64,000 nt of DNA from Leyella stercorea. Lineage in GTDB: Bacteria; Bacteroidota; Bacteroidia; Bacteroidales; Bacteroidaceae. A program made the position numbers and the translations under genes. The first letter of the stretch is position 1; each line of letters begins with the position of its first letter. The DNA lies in assembly GCF_021531655.1 (NCBI RefSeq), contig NZ_JADYUF010000003.1, forward strand, positions 1-64,000, read 5' to 3'. The notes beneath the pieces are model-generated. The model had not been told where the DNA came from, ran no database searches, and was given only the letters and a program-made list of their open reading frames with translations. Positions 28,501-36,968 of this stretch are shown here, piece by piece.

Positions 28501-28592
28501 ACAAGGGCGTGCTCAGCGTTACAAGCACTGGCGGTGTATCAGTATACCCAGCCGTACGCAAGTTTATGTTCGGTGTTAACTTAACTTTCTAA
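25548..28592 (+). CDS. SusC/RagA-family TonB-linked outer-membrane transporter
   Basis: A 1014-residue outer-membrane beta-barrel that imports glycans or peptides using TonB energy. In order: signal peptide (about residues 1-24), carboxypeptidase-regulatory-like domain (about 40-115, GTIVDSKTGEPIIGASVKV), the SusC signature EEIVVVGYGTQKKESLTGA, the plug domain (GKVSGVYVAPGSGRPGS, IRGQTSING, LWVVDGVIV), then the barrel. The final residues FGVNLTF end in an aromatic, as barrel proteins do. susD follows after 13 bp. No glycosidase, sensor or sulfatase is adjacent, so the substrate is unknown. Length and layout are typical. Confidence 0.96.
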   Translation: MPKNLKVGMLVCASLLAANAAYADNSATQESLRIEQHTSKIKGTIVDSKTGEPIIGASVKVKGTKLATITDIDGNFELNAPEGAQLQVSYVGYKNEEFEARNGMKIEIHEDSESLEEIVVVGYGTQKKESLTGAMANIKADKLKDVTSATVENMLNGKVSGVYVAPGSGRPGSTGAIVIRGQTSINGATAPLWVVDGVIVGNSAGDLNPDDIESMTVLKDAASTAIYGSEGANGVVVVTTKQARHEKMAITLSAKAGASTLSRGNMEMMDGAEFYDYYKSFQNVEAVNFPRWNEDLRNSNFDWFKLAKKTGSTQDYNVTLNGGNEKMQSMFTMGYFKEEGAVKGYDLSRYSTRIKVVYKPYEWLTIKPNLSGSRTTDTDRQYSVGAMYSMLPWDNPFDENGNPVPNQYEGWVNSKGSNYLYDLSKGNYGSSCSYDLAGGFDFDIKIMPWLTFSSVNNYSYYNSQSHGYTDPKSVGGEGVDGRITEYNYNTTRRYTNQLLRFQKSWGKHNVNGLLAYEFNDWEMKFTDVYATGFLSGFEDFTTTSKPEKANGYRQAWAKQSYFTQWRYNYDNRYFGEVSLRRDGRSNFGSNNRYGNFFSFSGAWNMNNESWFKAQWVDMLKLRASFGSVGNVPTSLYPSYSLYSVGASYNEQSGALISQIGNKDLTWEKTFTTGVGVDAAFFQNRLTATLDFYVKNTSNILYQVPVTGLVGVTSIWKNIGKMRNTGVELTIGGDIIRTKDLTWNVTANISHNSNELRDLYKQRDANGNYVVKPVIVSDGTTIAGTAQRILEIGEPVDTYYMKEWAGVNPEDGKPQWYTNDADGNKVVTDSYSKASYYKCGKSSPDVYGSFSTSVFYKNFDLQANFGYSLGGQIYSYFRQEYDSDGAYAGDRNQMKLQKGWSRWQKPGDKATHPRAMYNNQDKGNLASSRYLESSDYLKLRSLTLGYNFNLKKYGIQTLRLSVSGENLFCITDYSGVDPELPADSNDKGVLSVTSTGGVSVYPAVRKFMFGVNLTF

Positions 28593-28605
28593 AAACCAGA
28601 CTACA

Positions 28606-30339
28606 ATGAAAATGAAAAAAAGTATATTGGCTCTCATGCTCGGAGCGACATTATTCGGTTCGTGCGACATAGAGCGTTTTCCGACCTACAACATGTCGGA
28701 CGAACAGATAAAGAACGACCCGGCAGGCAATCTCGACGCATTGCTCAACGGTATGTACGCGCAGCTCAAGTCGTGGTCGGACCCAATGCACCGTTGCGGT
28801 GAATACGCTGGCGACAACATGGTGATTCGTGGCTCGTCAACCGATGCCTTCTTCGAATTCATCAGCTACTCGCGTACACCTAACAACTATCGTCTGCAGA
28901 GCTTCTGGGACTCTGGCTACAAGGCCATTGCACAGGCTTCAAACATTATACAGATGGTGTCTGAAGGTCAAGGAGCAGAAGTAGACAACGCTCTCGGCGA
29001 GTGCTACTATGTACGTGGTATGATGTACTTCTACCTCTGCCGTGCCTACGGCCGTCCATACTACCAGGCTCCATCTAAAAACCTCGGTGTGCCTCTCGTA
29101 AACGGTACACCCGACAACATTCTAGACCTTCAGCTCAGCGACCGTGCTACTGTAGAGAACACTTACAAGCAGGCTATTGACGACCTTAAGAAGGCAGAGC
29201 AGCTGCTCTCTGTAAACCGTGGTCCGGCTTACGCTTCTAAGGCTGCCGCACAGGCTATGCTCTCACGCGTTTACCTCTATATGAGCGGTACATATGAGAA
29301 TCCTAACCGTGAGTATGCTCAGCTTGCTAAGGAATATTCTGATAAGGTTATAGGCAACTCCGACTACGAATTGCTTCCACGTGAGGACTTCATGCTTTAC
29401 AACACTCTGCGTCCTGAGGACAACAAGGAGTCTATCTTCGTTGTTAAGCGTGTAGCTTCAGAGTTCTCTGGATGGGACCACTACTATGGTATCGGCGGTA
29501 TGTACTCTAACATCGGCGGTATGGGCTGGGGCGAGATGTACGCCAGCCAGAAGTATATCGACCTGCTCAATGAGACCGGACGTAACGATTGGCGTCCTGC
29601 ATCTAAGAAGATTGTAGACGCTCGAGCCAACTTCATCGAGCCTACTTACACTGCCGACAACAAAGAGGTATTCCGTTTCATATATGTAGGAAGCGACAAC
29701 AACAAGCATTATGCTCAGTTTGACACAAAGCACACTGGCAACAAGATTACTTGTGTTGACAAAGAAGGCACGTCATACGACCTTACTGTGGTTGACGCTA
29801 CAGCACAGTACTATACCATCAACTACGGTGGCAAGACCTATCAGGGTATGCTCGACAACTACATCACAGTAAACCGTGAGTATCCACAGTTCTACATCGT
29901 GAAGTGCTCGCGCGAGGGCGAGGACTCTCAACTCCACTCTCCTGTCATCAGCCGTTTGGGCGAGATCTATCTCAACCGTGCTGAGGCTCTTGCCAAGCTT
30001 GGCAACTATGCCGATGCCGAGAAAGACCTCAACAAGATTCGCGGACGTGCCATCGTGGGCGGCGAATATCCAGAAGGCACACTGAACGCTGAAAATGCAT
30101 TCACCCTAATTGACAAGGAGCGCCAGCTTGAGTTGGCTTATCAAGCAGAGCGCAGCTACGACGTATTCCGCAACGGTCATGCTTTGACACGCGACTATCC
30201 AGGTCCTCACAACCAGCATGAGGTGGTTAAGGCTTCTGACTACCGTGTGACATACTACATCCCACAGAACGCTATCAACGCTTATCCGGGCACACTCACT
30301 CAGAATCCAACTGACGACAGTGGCGTAATCATGCAGTAA
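28606..30339 (+). CDS. SusD/RagB-family surface lipoprotein
   Basis: The partner of the upstream SusC: a cell-surface lipoprotein that closes over the barrel and captures substrate. The 577-residue protein has a lipoprotein signal with lipid-anchor Cys20 in TLFGSC. The N-terminal SusD-like region (NNYRLQSFWDSGYKAIAQASN) is followed by tetratricopeptide-type helices (GECYYVRGMMYFYLCRAYG, AAAQAMLSRVYLYM). The C-terminal RagB/SusD domain is SRLGEIYLNRAEALAKLG, with FTLIDKERQLELAYQAER. Family length is normal. A terminator follows, closing a two-gene operon. Confidence 0.96.
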   Translation: MKMKKSILALMLGATLFGSCDIERFPTYNMSDEQIKNDPAGNLDALLNGMYAQLKSWSDPMHRCGEYAGDNMVIRGSSTDAFFEFISYSRTPNNYRLQSFWDSGYKAIAQASNIIQMVSEGQGAEVDNALGECYYVRGMMYFYLCRAYGRPYYQAPSKNLGVPLVNGTPDNILDLQLSDRATVENTYKQAIDDLKKAEQLLSVNRGPAYASKAAAQAMLSRVYLYMSGTYENPNREYAQLAKEYSDKVIGNSDYELLPREDFMLYNTLRPEDNKESIFVVKRVASEFSGWDHYYGIGGMYSNIGGMGWGEMYASQKYIDLLNETGRNDWRPASKKIVDARANFIEPTYTADNKEVFRFIYVGSDNNKHYAQFDTKHTGNKITCVDKEGTSYDLTVVDATAQYYTINYGGKTYQGMLDNYITVNREYPQFYIVKCSREGEDSQLHSPVISRLGEIYLNRAEALAKLGNYADAEKDLNKIRGRAIVGGEYPEGTLNAENAFTLIDKERQLELAYQAERSYDVFRNGHALTRDYPGPHNQHEVVKASDYRVTYYIPQNAINAYPGTLTQNPTDDSGVIMQ

Positions 30340-30399
30340 AGCAAACACGTAATGGAAACAAAAGTTGTTTGCTGAAACGACAAAAAACAACATAAATCA

Positions 30400-30435
30400 A
30401 GGCTGAAACTTCTCACGAGGTTTCAGCCTTTTTTT
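30400..30435 (+). terminator. Rho-independent terminator of the susC-susD operon
   Basis: AGGCTGAAAC pairs with GTTTCAGCCT around a 10-base loop, followed by a T-run. Confidence 0.92.
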
Positions 30436-30461
30436 GTATATACTTGAACAAAAAAAGTAAT

Positions 30462-30519
30462 ACGTATTCATTGGCAAACGAAGACGTATTCATCGGCAAA
30501 CGAAGACGTATTCATTTTT
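30462..30519. repeat. 22-bp tandem repeat (ACGTATTCATCGGCAAACGAAG family)
   Basis: Units start at 30462, 30484 and 30506 (partial), exactly 22 bp apart. The unit is the reverse complement of the 6297-6378 repeat with about five changes, so both belong to one family in opposite orientations. Confidence 0.9.
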
Positions 30520-30580
30520 GAGGTAAATTGACAATAAAAATTCGTAAGGCAAGATATTCGTCAATATCCATAAATTTCTG

Positions 30581-30588
30581 TAACTTTG
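30581..30588 (+). promoter_or_regulatory. -7 promoter element for queF
   Basis: TAACTTTG lies 24 bp before ATG 30613 and overlaps an upstream in-frame TTG, which excludes that start. Confidence 0.6.
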
Positions 30589-30612
30589 CACCAAACAAAA
30601 TCAATTATAGAT

Positions 30613-31086
30613 ATGGCAGCAAACAATGAAAACCGACGCGACGAGGGTCTGCAGGCTCTCGGCGCAAAAACCAAATATCGTGACGACTACGCACCCGAAG
30701 TTCTCGAATCGTTCGTCAACAAGCATCAGGGTAATGACTATTGGGTAAGATTCAACTGCCCCGAATTCACATCATTGTGTCCCATCACCGGACAGCCCGA
30801 CTTTGCAGAGATACGCATCAGCTATGTGCCCGACGTACGAATGGTAGAGAGCAAGAGCTTGAAGCTTTATCTGTTCAGCTTCCGCAACCACGGCGACTTC
30901 CACGAGGACTGTGTCAACATCATCATGAAAGACCTCATAAAGCTGATGGACCCGAAATACATCGAAGTGACTGGCATTTTCACTCCGCGCGGAGGCATCA
31001 GCATCTGGCCGTACGCCAACTATGGCAAGCCCGGAACAAAATGGGAGAAACTGGCAGAAGAGCGTTTTGCCAAGCACGACATTTAA
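30613..31086 (+). CDS. queF: NADPH-dependent 7-cyano-7-deazaguanine reductase QueF
   Basis: QueF reduces preQ0 to preQ1 in queuosine synthesis. The 157-residue protein is the short, single-domain type. The catalytic Cys56 and Asp63 are in [13 protein letters not shown], and [21 protein letters not shown] contains the NADPH/substrate residues (central part shown only as recognition). [10 protein letters not shown] follows near the C-terminus. The start at 30613 is fixed by the -7 box at 30581. The class II ribonucleotide reductase gene follows after 25 bp and may share the transcript; the functional link between them is not obvious. Confidence 0.95.
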   Translation: MAANNENRRDEGLQALGAKTKYRDDYAPEVLESFVNKHQGNDYWVRFNCPEFTSLCPITGQPDFAEIRISYVPDVRMVESKSLKLYLFSFRNHGDFHEDCVNIIMKDLIKLMDPKYIEVTGIFTPRGGISIWPYANYGKPGTKWEKLAEERFAKHDI

Positions 31087-31111
31087 GAAAACAACGACTT
31101 AAAACACACAA

Positions 31112-33685
31112 ATGGAAAATAAGAAGACATACACTTACGACGAAGCCTACAAGGCTTCACTCGAATACTTTGCCGGTGACGAACTGGCTGCGCGCGTATG
31201 GGTGAGCAAGTATGCCATGAAGGACAGCTTCGGCAACATCTACGAGCAATCGCCCGAAGACATGCACTGGCGACTGGCACGCGAAATAGCACGCATCGAA
31301 AACAAATATCCCAACCCGATGAGCGAGCGTGAGGTGTTCGACCTGCTCGACCACTTCCGCTACATCATTCCTGCCGGCAGTCCGATGACTGGCATCGGCA
31401 ACGACCACCAGATTGCTTCGCTCAGCAACTGCTTCGTTATCGGCATCGAAGGCGACGGTGACTCATACGGAGCCATTATGCGTCTGGATGAAGAGCAGGT
31501 GCAGCTGATGAAGCGCCGTGGCGGAGTAGGCCACGACCTCTCGCAGATCCGTCCCAAAGGTTCGCCCGTTGCCAATTCGGCTCTTACCTCTACCGGACTC
31601 GTGCCGTTTATGGAACGCTACAGCAACTCTACACGCGAAGTGGCACAGGACGGCCGTCGTGGTGCGCTGATGTTGTCTGTCAGCATCAAGCACCCGGACA
31701 GTGAGGCTTTCATCGATGCCAAGATGACCGAGGGAAAGGTTACCGGTGCCAACGTGAGCGTTAAGATTGACGACCAGTTCATGCAGGCTGCAGTTGACGA
31801 CAAGCCCTACACACAGCAGTTCCCGATAGATTCAGACAATCCTATCGTGAAGAAGGACATCTCAGCCAAGCAGCTTTGGGAGAAGATTGTACACAATGCT
31901 TGGAAGAGTGCCGAGCCGGGAGTACTGTTCTGGGACACCATTCTGCGCGAAAGTATTCCCGACTGCTATACCGACCTCGGATTCCAAACCGTCAGCACCA
32001 ACCCATGTGGCGAGATACCTCTCTGTCCTTACGACTCGTGCCGACTGCTTGCCATCAACCTCTACGCATACATCAAGAATCCGTTTACACCCGAGGCAAG
32101 CTTCGACTTCGACCTCTTCAAGGAGCACGTGGCTAAGGCACAGCGCATCATGGACGACATTGTCGACCTTGAACTTGAGAAGATCGACCTCATCATGGAC
32201 AAGATTAGCCACGACCCGCAATGCGACGACATCAAGCATGCCGAGTATCATCTGTGGGAGAAGATAAAGGACAAGAGTTCGAAGGGACGCCGCACCGGTG
32301 TGGGCATAACAGCCGAAGGCGACATGCTTGCAGCCATGGGACTGCGCTACGGCACCGAAGAGGCAACAGCATTCAGCGTCGACGTACACCGCACACTGGC
32401 TCTTACAGCCTATGCATCGTCTGTACAGATGGCTAAAGAGCGAGGAGCGTTCGCCATATTCGACGCCGAACGCGAGAAGAACAATCCCTTCCTGCTGCGC
32501 ATAAAGGATGCCGACCCTCAGCTCTACAGCGACATAATGACTTACGGACGTCGCAACATTGCGTGTCTCACCATAGCTCCTACGGGCACAACATCGCTCA
32601 TGACACAGACCACAAGCGGTATCGAACCGGTATTCATGCCCGTATACAAGCGTCGCCGCAAGGTAAATCCCAACGATGCCGACGTACACGTAGACTTCGT
32701 AGACGAAGTGGGCGACTCGTTTGAGGAATACATCGTCTACCACAAGAAGTTCCTCGAATGGATGCGCATCAACGGCATCGACACCGAGAAGCGCTACACC
32801 CAGGAAGAGATTGACGAGATCGTGGCACGCTCACCTTATTATAAAGCCACAGCCAACGATGTCGACTGGCTTATGAAGGTGCGCATGCAGGGAGCCATAC
32901 AGAAATGGGTGGACCACTCTATCAGCGTAACTGTCAACCTGCCAAACAACGTCGACGAAGCTCTGGTCAACCGTCTGTACGTAGAGGCATGGCGCTCGGG
33001 ATGCAAGGGATGCACCATCTATCGCGACGGCTCACGTTCGGGCGTTATGATAGCAGTAAGCAAGAAGGACAAGAAGAAGAAGAGTGCCGCACAACCTGCC
33101 AACGACAAGGTGACAGTTCTTGCCAACGTGCTTGCCGTAACGGAGACACGTCCGCGCGAACTGGAGTGCGACGTGGTGCGATTCCAGAACAACCGCGAGA
33201 AGTGGGTGGCATTTGTCGGACTGCTCGACGGCTATCCTTACGAGATATTCACGGGTCTGCAGGACGACGAGGAGGGTATAGCTCTGCCCAAGACCGTCAC
33301 CAAGGGACGCATCATCAAGCAGGTCAACGCAGACGGAACCAAGCGTTACGACTTCCAATTTGAAAACAAGCGTGGTTACAAGACCACCGTCGAGGGACTC
33401 TCAGAGAAGTTCAACCCCGAATACTGGAACTACGCCAAGCTCATCTCGGGCGTATTGCGCTATCGTATGCCTATCGACCACGTGATAAAACTTGTAGCAT
33501 CGCTGCAGCTCAACGACCAGAGCATCAACACATGGAAGAACGGTGTGGAGCGAGCCTTGAAGAAATACATAGCCGACGGCACCGCTGCCAAGGGTCAGGT
33601 TTGTCCCGTATGCGGACAGGAAACGCTCGTTTATCAGGAGGGTTGCCTCATCTGCAAGAACTGCGGAGCCTCGCGCTGCGGATAA
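31112..33685 (+). CDS. nrdJ: Adenosylcobalamin-dependent (class II) ribonucleoside-diphosphate reductase
   Basis: An 857-residue enzyme that makes deoxyribonucleotides using vitamin B12 and needs no oxygen. Active-site features: Cys107 in SNCFVIG, Cys299 in NPCGEIPLCPYDSC, and the APTGTTSLMTQTTSGIEP segment. A thiyl-radical cysteine should lie in NPCGEI. The C-terminus holds a TSCPD-like domain (NREKWVAFVGLLDGYPYEI) and a zinc-ribbon-like tail with CPVCG and CKNCG. No ATP-cone is evident at the N-terminus. Class II reductases are expected in anaerobes that obtain cobalamin. Length is within the family range. Confidence 0.94.
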   Translation: MENKKTYTYDEAYKASLEYFAGDELAARVWVSKYAMKDSFGNIYEQSPEDMHWRLAREIARIENKYPNPMSEREVFDLLDHFRYIIPAGSPMTGIGNDHQIASLSNCFVIGIEGDGDSYGAIMRLDEEQVQLMKRRGGVGHDLSQIRPKGSPVANSALTSTGLVPFMERYSNSTREVAQDGRRGALMLSVSIKHPDSEAFIDAKMTEGKVTGANVSVKIDDQFMQAAVDDKPYTQQFPIDSDNPIVKKDISAKQLWEKIVHNAWKSAEPGVLFWDTILRESIPDCYTDLGFQTVSTNPCGEIPLCPYDSCRLLAINLYAYIKNPFTPEASFDFDLFKEHVAKAQRIMDDIVDLELEKIDLIMDKISHDPQCDDIKHAEYHLWEKIKDKSSKGRRTGVGITAEGDMLAAMGLRYGTEEATAFSVDVHRTLALTAYASSVQMAKERGAFAIFDAEREKNNPFLLRIKDADPQLYSDIMTYGRRNIACLTIAPTGTTSLMTQTTSGIEPVFMPVYKRRRKVNPNDADVHVDFVDEVGDSFEEYIVYHKKFLEWMRINGIDTEKRYTQEEIDEIVARSPYYKATANDVDWLMKVRMQGAIQKWVDHSISVTVNLPNNVDEALVNRLYVEAWRSGCKGCTIYRDGSRSGVMIAVSKKDKKKKSAAQPANDKVTVLANVLAVTETRPRELECDVVRFQNNREKWVAFVGLLDGYPYEIFTGLQDDEEGIALPKTVTKGRIIKQVNADGTKRYDFQFENKRGYKTTVEGLSEKFNPEYWNYAKLISGVLRYRMPIDHVIKLVASLQLNDQSINTWKNGVERALKKYIADGTAAKGQVCPVCGQETLVYQEGCLICKNCGASRCG

Positions 33686-33707
33686 CACAAAAAGGGACTG
33701 CTTGCAA

Positions 33708-33843
33708 AAGTAGTCCTTTTGCACTCCAAATGTAGTCCTTTTGCACTCCAAATGTAGTCCTTTTGCACTCCAAAAGGGGTCCTTTTACAACGCAAAAGGG
33801 GTCCTTTTACAATGCAAAGAGGGTCCTTTTACAATGCAAAGAG
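33708..33843. repeat. 22-bp periodic AGTCCTTTTG array, cluster B
   Basis: AGTCC or GGTCC words start at 33712, 33734, 33756, 33778, 33800 and 33822, exactly 22 bp apart; the next register position (33844) is the first base of the 203-bp element's flanking inverted repeat. The first three units read AGTCCTTTTGCACTCCAAAT; later ones change to GGTCCTTTTACAAYGCAAAR. It follows nrdJ by about 22 bp. Confidence 0.93.
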
Positions 33844-34080
33844 GGTGTGTCAAAAGTTTAAGCAGCACGCCCCGAAAGGGCAGAAGCACATAGCCCAGGG
33901 TAACACCCTGAGTGATAATTCCCAAACAACCAAACGCCCTGCAAGGGCAAAAGCGTTAATAATCAATGCTTTTGCCCTCACAGGGCGTTTGGGTTACTAT
34001 CTATCCGTACACCCAGGGCAGATGCCCTGGGCTATGAGCTTATTGGGCTTTCAGCCCGTATAATAGACTTTTGACACACC
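33843..34080. repeat. 203-bp multi-hairpin palindromic element, copy 2, with terminal inverted repeats
   Basis: The core 33861-34063 aligns along its full length with 14399-14601. Here the core is flanked by GGTGTGTCAAAAGT and its exact reverse complement, a 14-bp terminal inverted repeat absent around copy 1. The core pairs CCCAGGG/CCCTGGG blocks and a long CGCCCTG...AAGC hairpin. No ORF is present. Structure suggests a mobile palindromic element (REP/MITE type). Confidence 0.9.
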
Positions 34081-34130
34081 ATCTTTTTTATCACTCTATT
34101 TCAATTCACTCAAAACGAAGGCTATTGTAT

Positions 34131-34508
34131 ATGAAAACACTTACAAATTCCTTTATCCACATTAATAATATACGCCTGCACGCACGCCACGGAGTGCTGC
34201 CGCAGGAGCAGCTCACGGGCAACGACTATATAATAAATGTACGCGTAGGCTATGACATTTCGCGCGCAATGCAAACCGACGACGTAGCCGACACGCTCAA
34301 CTACGCCGAGGTTTACAACATCATAAAGGAGGAGATGAGCACTCCATCAAAGCTCATAGAGCACGTGGCAGGACGCATAGCCGACCGACTGCTCGACCAC
34401 TATGCCGACATCAACTCCATAATGCTGCGCATCACCAAATGCAATCCGCCAATGGGTGCCGACTGCGATGGCGCTGGCGTAGAAATCAACGTAACTCGCC
34501 CTAAATAG
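34131..34508 (+). CDS. folB: Dihydroneopterin aldolase
   Basis: FolB cleaves dihydroneopterin to hydroxymethyl-dihydropterin in folate synthesis. The 125-residue protein has the family features: INNIRLHARHGVLPQEQ near the N-terminus with its conserved HGVxxxE core, DVADTLNYAEVYNIIKEEM in the middle, and LIEHVAGRIADRLLDHY. The start at 34131 gives the normal short leader; the in-frame ATG at 34071 lies in the repeat element's flank. A paralogous epimerase function (FolX) cannot be excluded. Single gene between repeat clusters. Confidence 0.93.
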   Translation: MKTLTNSFIHINNIRLHARHGVLPQEQLTGNDYIINVRVGYDISRAMQTDDVADTLNYAEVYNIIKEEMSTPSKLIEHVAGRIADRLLDHYADINSIMLRITKCNPPMGADCDGAGVEINVTRPK

Positions 34509-34576
34509 GACTTCTATTGTAATCAGAATTATCTTTACATATATAGGAGGAGAGTGAAAATACAATAACAACCGAT

Positions 34577-34797
34577 TTAGGTGTCTTCGGTGGATAATGC
34601 CACTGCATAGTGTATAGACCCTTTATTGCAATATACACCGTTGTGTGGATATAATGGCCAATTGCCCAAATATGGCGATAGTGGTGCTAAATCTCATAAA
34701 AAAACATAGATTTAGCACCACTATCGCCACTTTTGGGTAATCTTAGGTGTCTTCGGTGAATAATGCCGCTGCATAGTGTATAGACCCTTTATTGCAA
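34577..34797. repeat. 55-bp direct repeats flanking a 36-bp inverted repeat
   Basis: TTAGGTGTCTTCGGTG-type copies at 34577-34631 and 34743-34797 match over 55 bp except two positions. Between them a perfect 21-bp stem (34674-34694 with 34708-34728) extends outward imperfectly to CCCAAA/TTTGGG (34665-34738). The block has no ORF and fills the gap between folB and the convergent gene. Confidence 0.9.
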
Positions 34798-34844
34798 ATA
34801 CCCGAACTAAAGTAACGGGTGAACCGCTTCTTAATGTTGCGTAT

Positions 34845-36968
34845 TTAGAAGTTCTGGCTTTCCCGCTTTAGTCGGAACTCTCGCAGCACATCACAACGCC
34901 GTGTGTAGTCGTCAATAGCGTTGGGATAGGCCTTGGCAAACATGTCAAGGTCGCTCAAAGCCATATATTGTGCCGACTTAGGATGCATCACCAGCAGCTC
35001 CTTATAGCCGTTGCTGGTATCGTACTCGACAGTTGCCCACGGCTCTACAGGCATGAAAGCCAGAGCATACAGAGAACGGTAGCGCAACCGAACGTCGTCC
35101 GACTGCTTGGCAACATTCAGATACTTCACCGTCTCGGCAGCAAAGTCCTTCTCCCACGAGCGTGCCGAATCCATTACGCTGTGATAGTAATGCGTCAGAT
35201 ACCAGCAGTCGCCATAGCACGAAGCCTGATAATAGCGCACGGCAAGGTCGTAAGCCATCTGCTGCTTGGCGCTGCCTTCACGTGCAAGACTGTATCGGCT
35301 TAGGCGGTCGGTCATGTCAATACAGAAGTCGAGCTTTGCGTTGCGGGTCACCTTCGCAGGCTCATAAGCCTCCTCCACCCTCTGCTTGCCAAACCAACGG
35401 GGCGTGTCGTAGTGGCGTTGCGAACTGTAAATGCTAATCATCTGAGTGGAAAGCAGCGACATACCGACCTTCTTCAGATAAGGAATGGCATCGGCAAAGC
35501 GCCCTTCAGCAATTAGTTTTGTGCCGATGAGATCGTTGAAGTAGTCGGCATCGTGGTAGGTGTTCTGCGTGCAGTAGGTCTCGAAAGCGTTGGTATGGGG
35601 CGTTGACAGATACTGATAATAGTCGGCAAGGCGGTCGGCTTTAAGACTGTCCATCTTGCTGAAATACTCGTTCCACGGACCATACGACACATTATTATTA
35701 TATTTGCCTTCAGCATTCATCATGGCACACAGCGCCAGAGCCGTGTTGTCCATGCCCACCTTGCGGAATAGCGGTTCCAATCCACGATGCACCACGCGGT
35801 CCTTTACGTCGGCATAGTGATTGTCATAACCGCTTTCGGTGCCACCCTCTTCCTTTATCTTGGCATCAAGCCAATGGAATTCGGCAAGCAGATAGTCGGT
35901 ATATTCGGCAGTCGGCTTGTTTGTACGGGTAGACACGAGCAGACGTATGGCACGTGCATTGTCGCGCATGCGTTCCGTTCCGTCAGCCTCAACAGCCTTG
36001 TCGGCTTCGGCTATGGCACGTTGGCTGTTGCCTATCAGATAGTCGACCATACTTGCAGCAGCCAGCCACAGGCTTGGCGACTTCACCTTGGCATTGGCAG
36101 CGGCATCGACGGCAAACTGCACGAACGCCATCGCCTCCTTGCGGTACACCTGTTTGGCATCAATAGTCTTAAACCATTCGGCATCATCAAATCCTGCCGC
36201 CTTCTGGTCTAGCGTCTCCTGCACATTGTTGACAAAGTCCTGTACAAGGAAATGCAGCGTTGTGGCGTTTGGATTTTGTGCGAATATGGTACGTATGCCT
36301 GCCAGGTTGCGGAAGTTGCGCATCACGGTCTTGATTGACTGCACGTCGCCCTGCTCGGCATAAATGTTGCAGGCACGTGTGCGCTGACCGCTCTTGAGCA
36401 AAGCCCGTGCATAGATGTTGCGCATGGTATTGCGCCACGGACTCTCGGCAAGGCGCGAAGCCGTAGAGTTCCATAATGCAATATTGGCATTGTTGTAGCC
36501 CAACATCATATTGGCACGCATTTGCAGCAGCACATACTGCGGTCGGAGCGCCGTGCCACGATAAGCCTTTGCAGCAGCCAGCACATTCTGAAATGACTTC
36601 TGCCGTTGTGCCATCTGCTGCTTCGTGGGATAGTTCCATGCATCTGCAGTATACGCCTCGCACGTCTTGAAGTAGCGGTTGAACAGCGTGAGATAAGCTA
36701 TCATAGCCGTGTCGTTCTTCTTTCGGGCGGTGGACATAATCTCGTCACGGTTCCACTTGTAGAATCCTATGCCACAGGGACCGTCGTTGCCTGTGTAAGT
36801 CTGCCAATAACGGTCGATGTCATAGAGAAATGCGGGTCCGTCGGTGAGTGCGTTGTGGCGATAGACCGAGAACATATAACGGTTGTGCGTAGGTCCTTCG
36901 GAGACGCAAGCCGTTGAGTTGGTGAACGGCAGGGCTGCAATCAAACTACATATTAAGAATCTTTTCAT
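34845..36968 (-). CDS. Exported helical-repeat protein of unknown function
   Basis: A 707-residue protein with an export signal (MKRFLICSLIAALPFTNSTAC, the STAC possibly a weak lipobox). After an N-terminal part with GPTHNRYMFSVY and a YWQTYTGNDG segment, it is mainly helical, with TPR-like runs such as ARALLKSGQRTRACNIYAEQG and NSQRAIAEADKAVEADG. No enzyme motif is recognised. The ATG at 36968 is chosen because it starts a clear signal sequence. The upstream lipoprotein gene ends at 36946, so the reading frames overlap by 23 bp and the pair is probably translated together. Likely works in the periplasm or at the outer membrane with that partner. Confidence 0.8.
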   Translation of the reverse strand: MKRFLICSLIAALPFTNSTACVSEGPTHNRYMFSVYRHNALTDGPAFLYDIDRYWQTYTGNDGPCGIGFYKWNRDEIMSTARKKNDTAMIAYLTLFNRYFKTCEAYTADAWNYPTKQQMAQRQKSFQNVLAAAKAYRGTALRPQYVLLQMRANMMLGYNNANIALWNSTASRLAESPWRNTMRNIYARALLKSGQRTRACNIYAEQGDVQSIKTVMRNFRNLAGIRTIFAQNPNATTLHFLVQDFVNNVQETLDQKAAGFDDAEWFKTIDAKQVYRKEAMAFVQFAVDAAANAKVKSPSLWLAAASMVDYLIGNSQRAIAEADKAVEADGTERMRDNARAIRLLVSTRTNKPTAEYTDYLLAEFHWLDAKIKEEGGTESGYDNHYADVKDRVVHRGLEPLFRKVGMDNTALALCAMMNAEGKYNNNVSYGPWNEYFSKMDSLKADRLADYYQYLSTPHTNAFETYCTQNTYHDADYFNDLIGTKLIAEGRFADAIPYLKKVGMSLLSTQMISIYSSQRHYDTPRWFGKQRVEEAYEPAKVTRNAKLDFCIDMTDRLSRYSLAREGSAKQQMAYDLAVRYYQASCYGDCWYLTHYYHSVMDSARSWEKDFAAETVKYLNVAKQSDDVRLRYRSLYALAFMPVEPWATVEYDTSNGYKELLVMHPKSAQYMALSDLDMFAKAYPNAIDDYTRRCDVLREFRLKRESQNF

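Noticed and set aside
33708..33843. CRISPR array
   Set aside because: Units follow each other directly with no unique spacers, and no cas genes are present.
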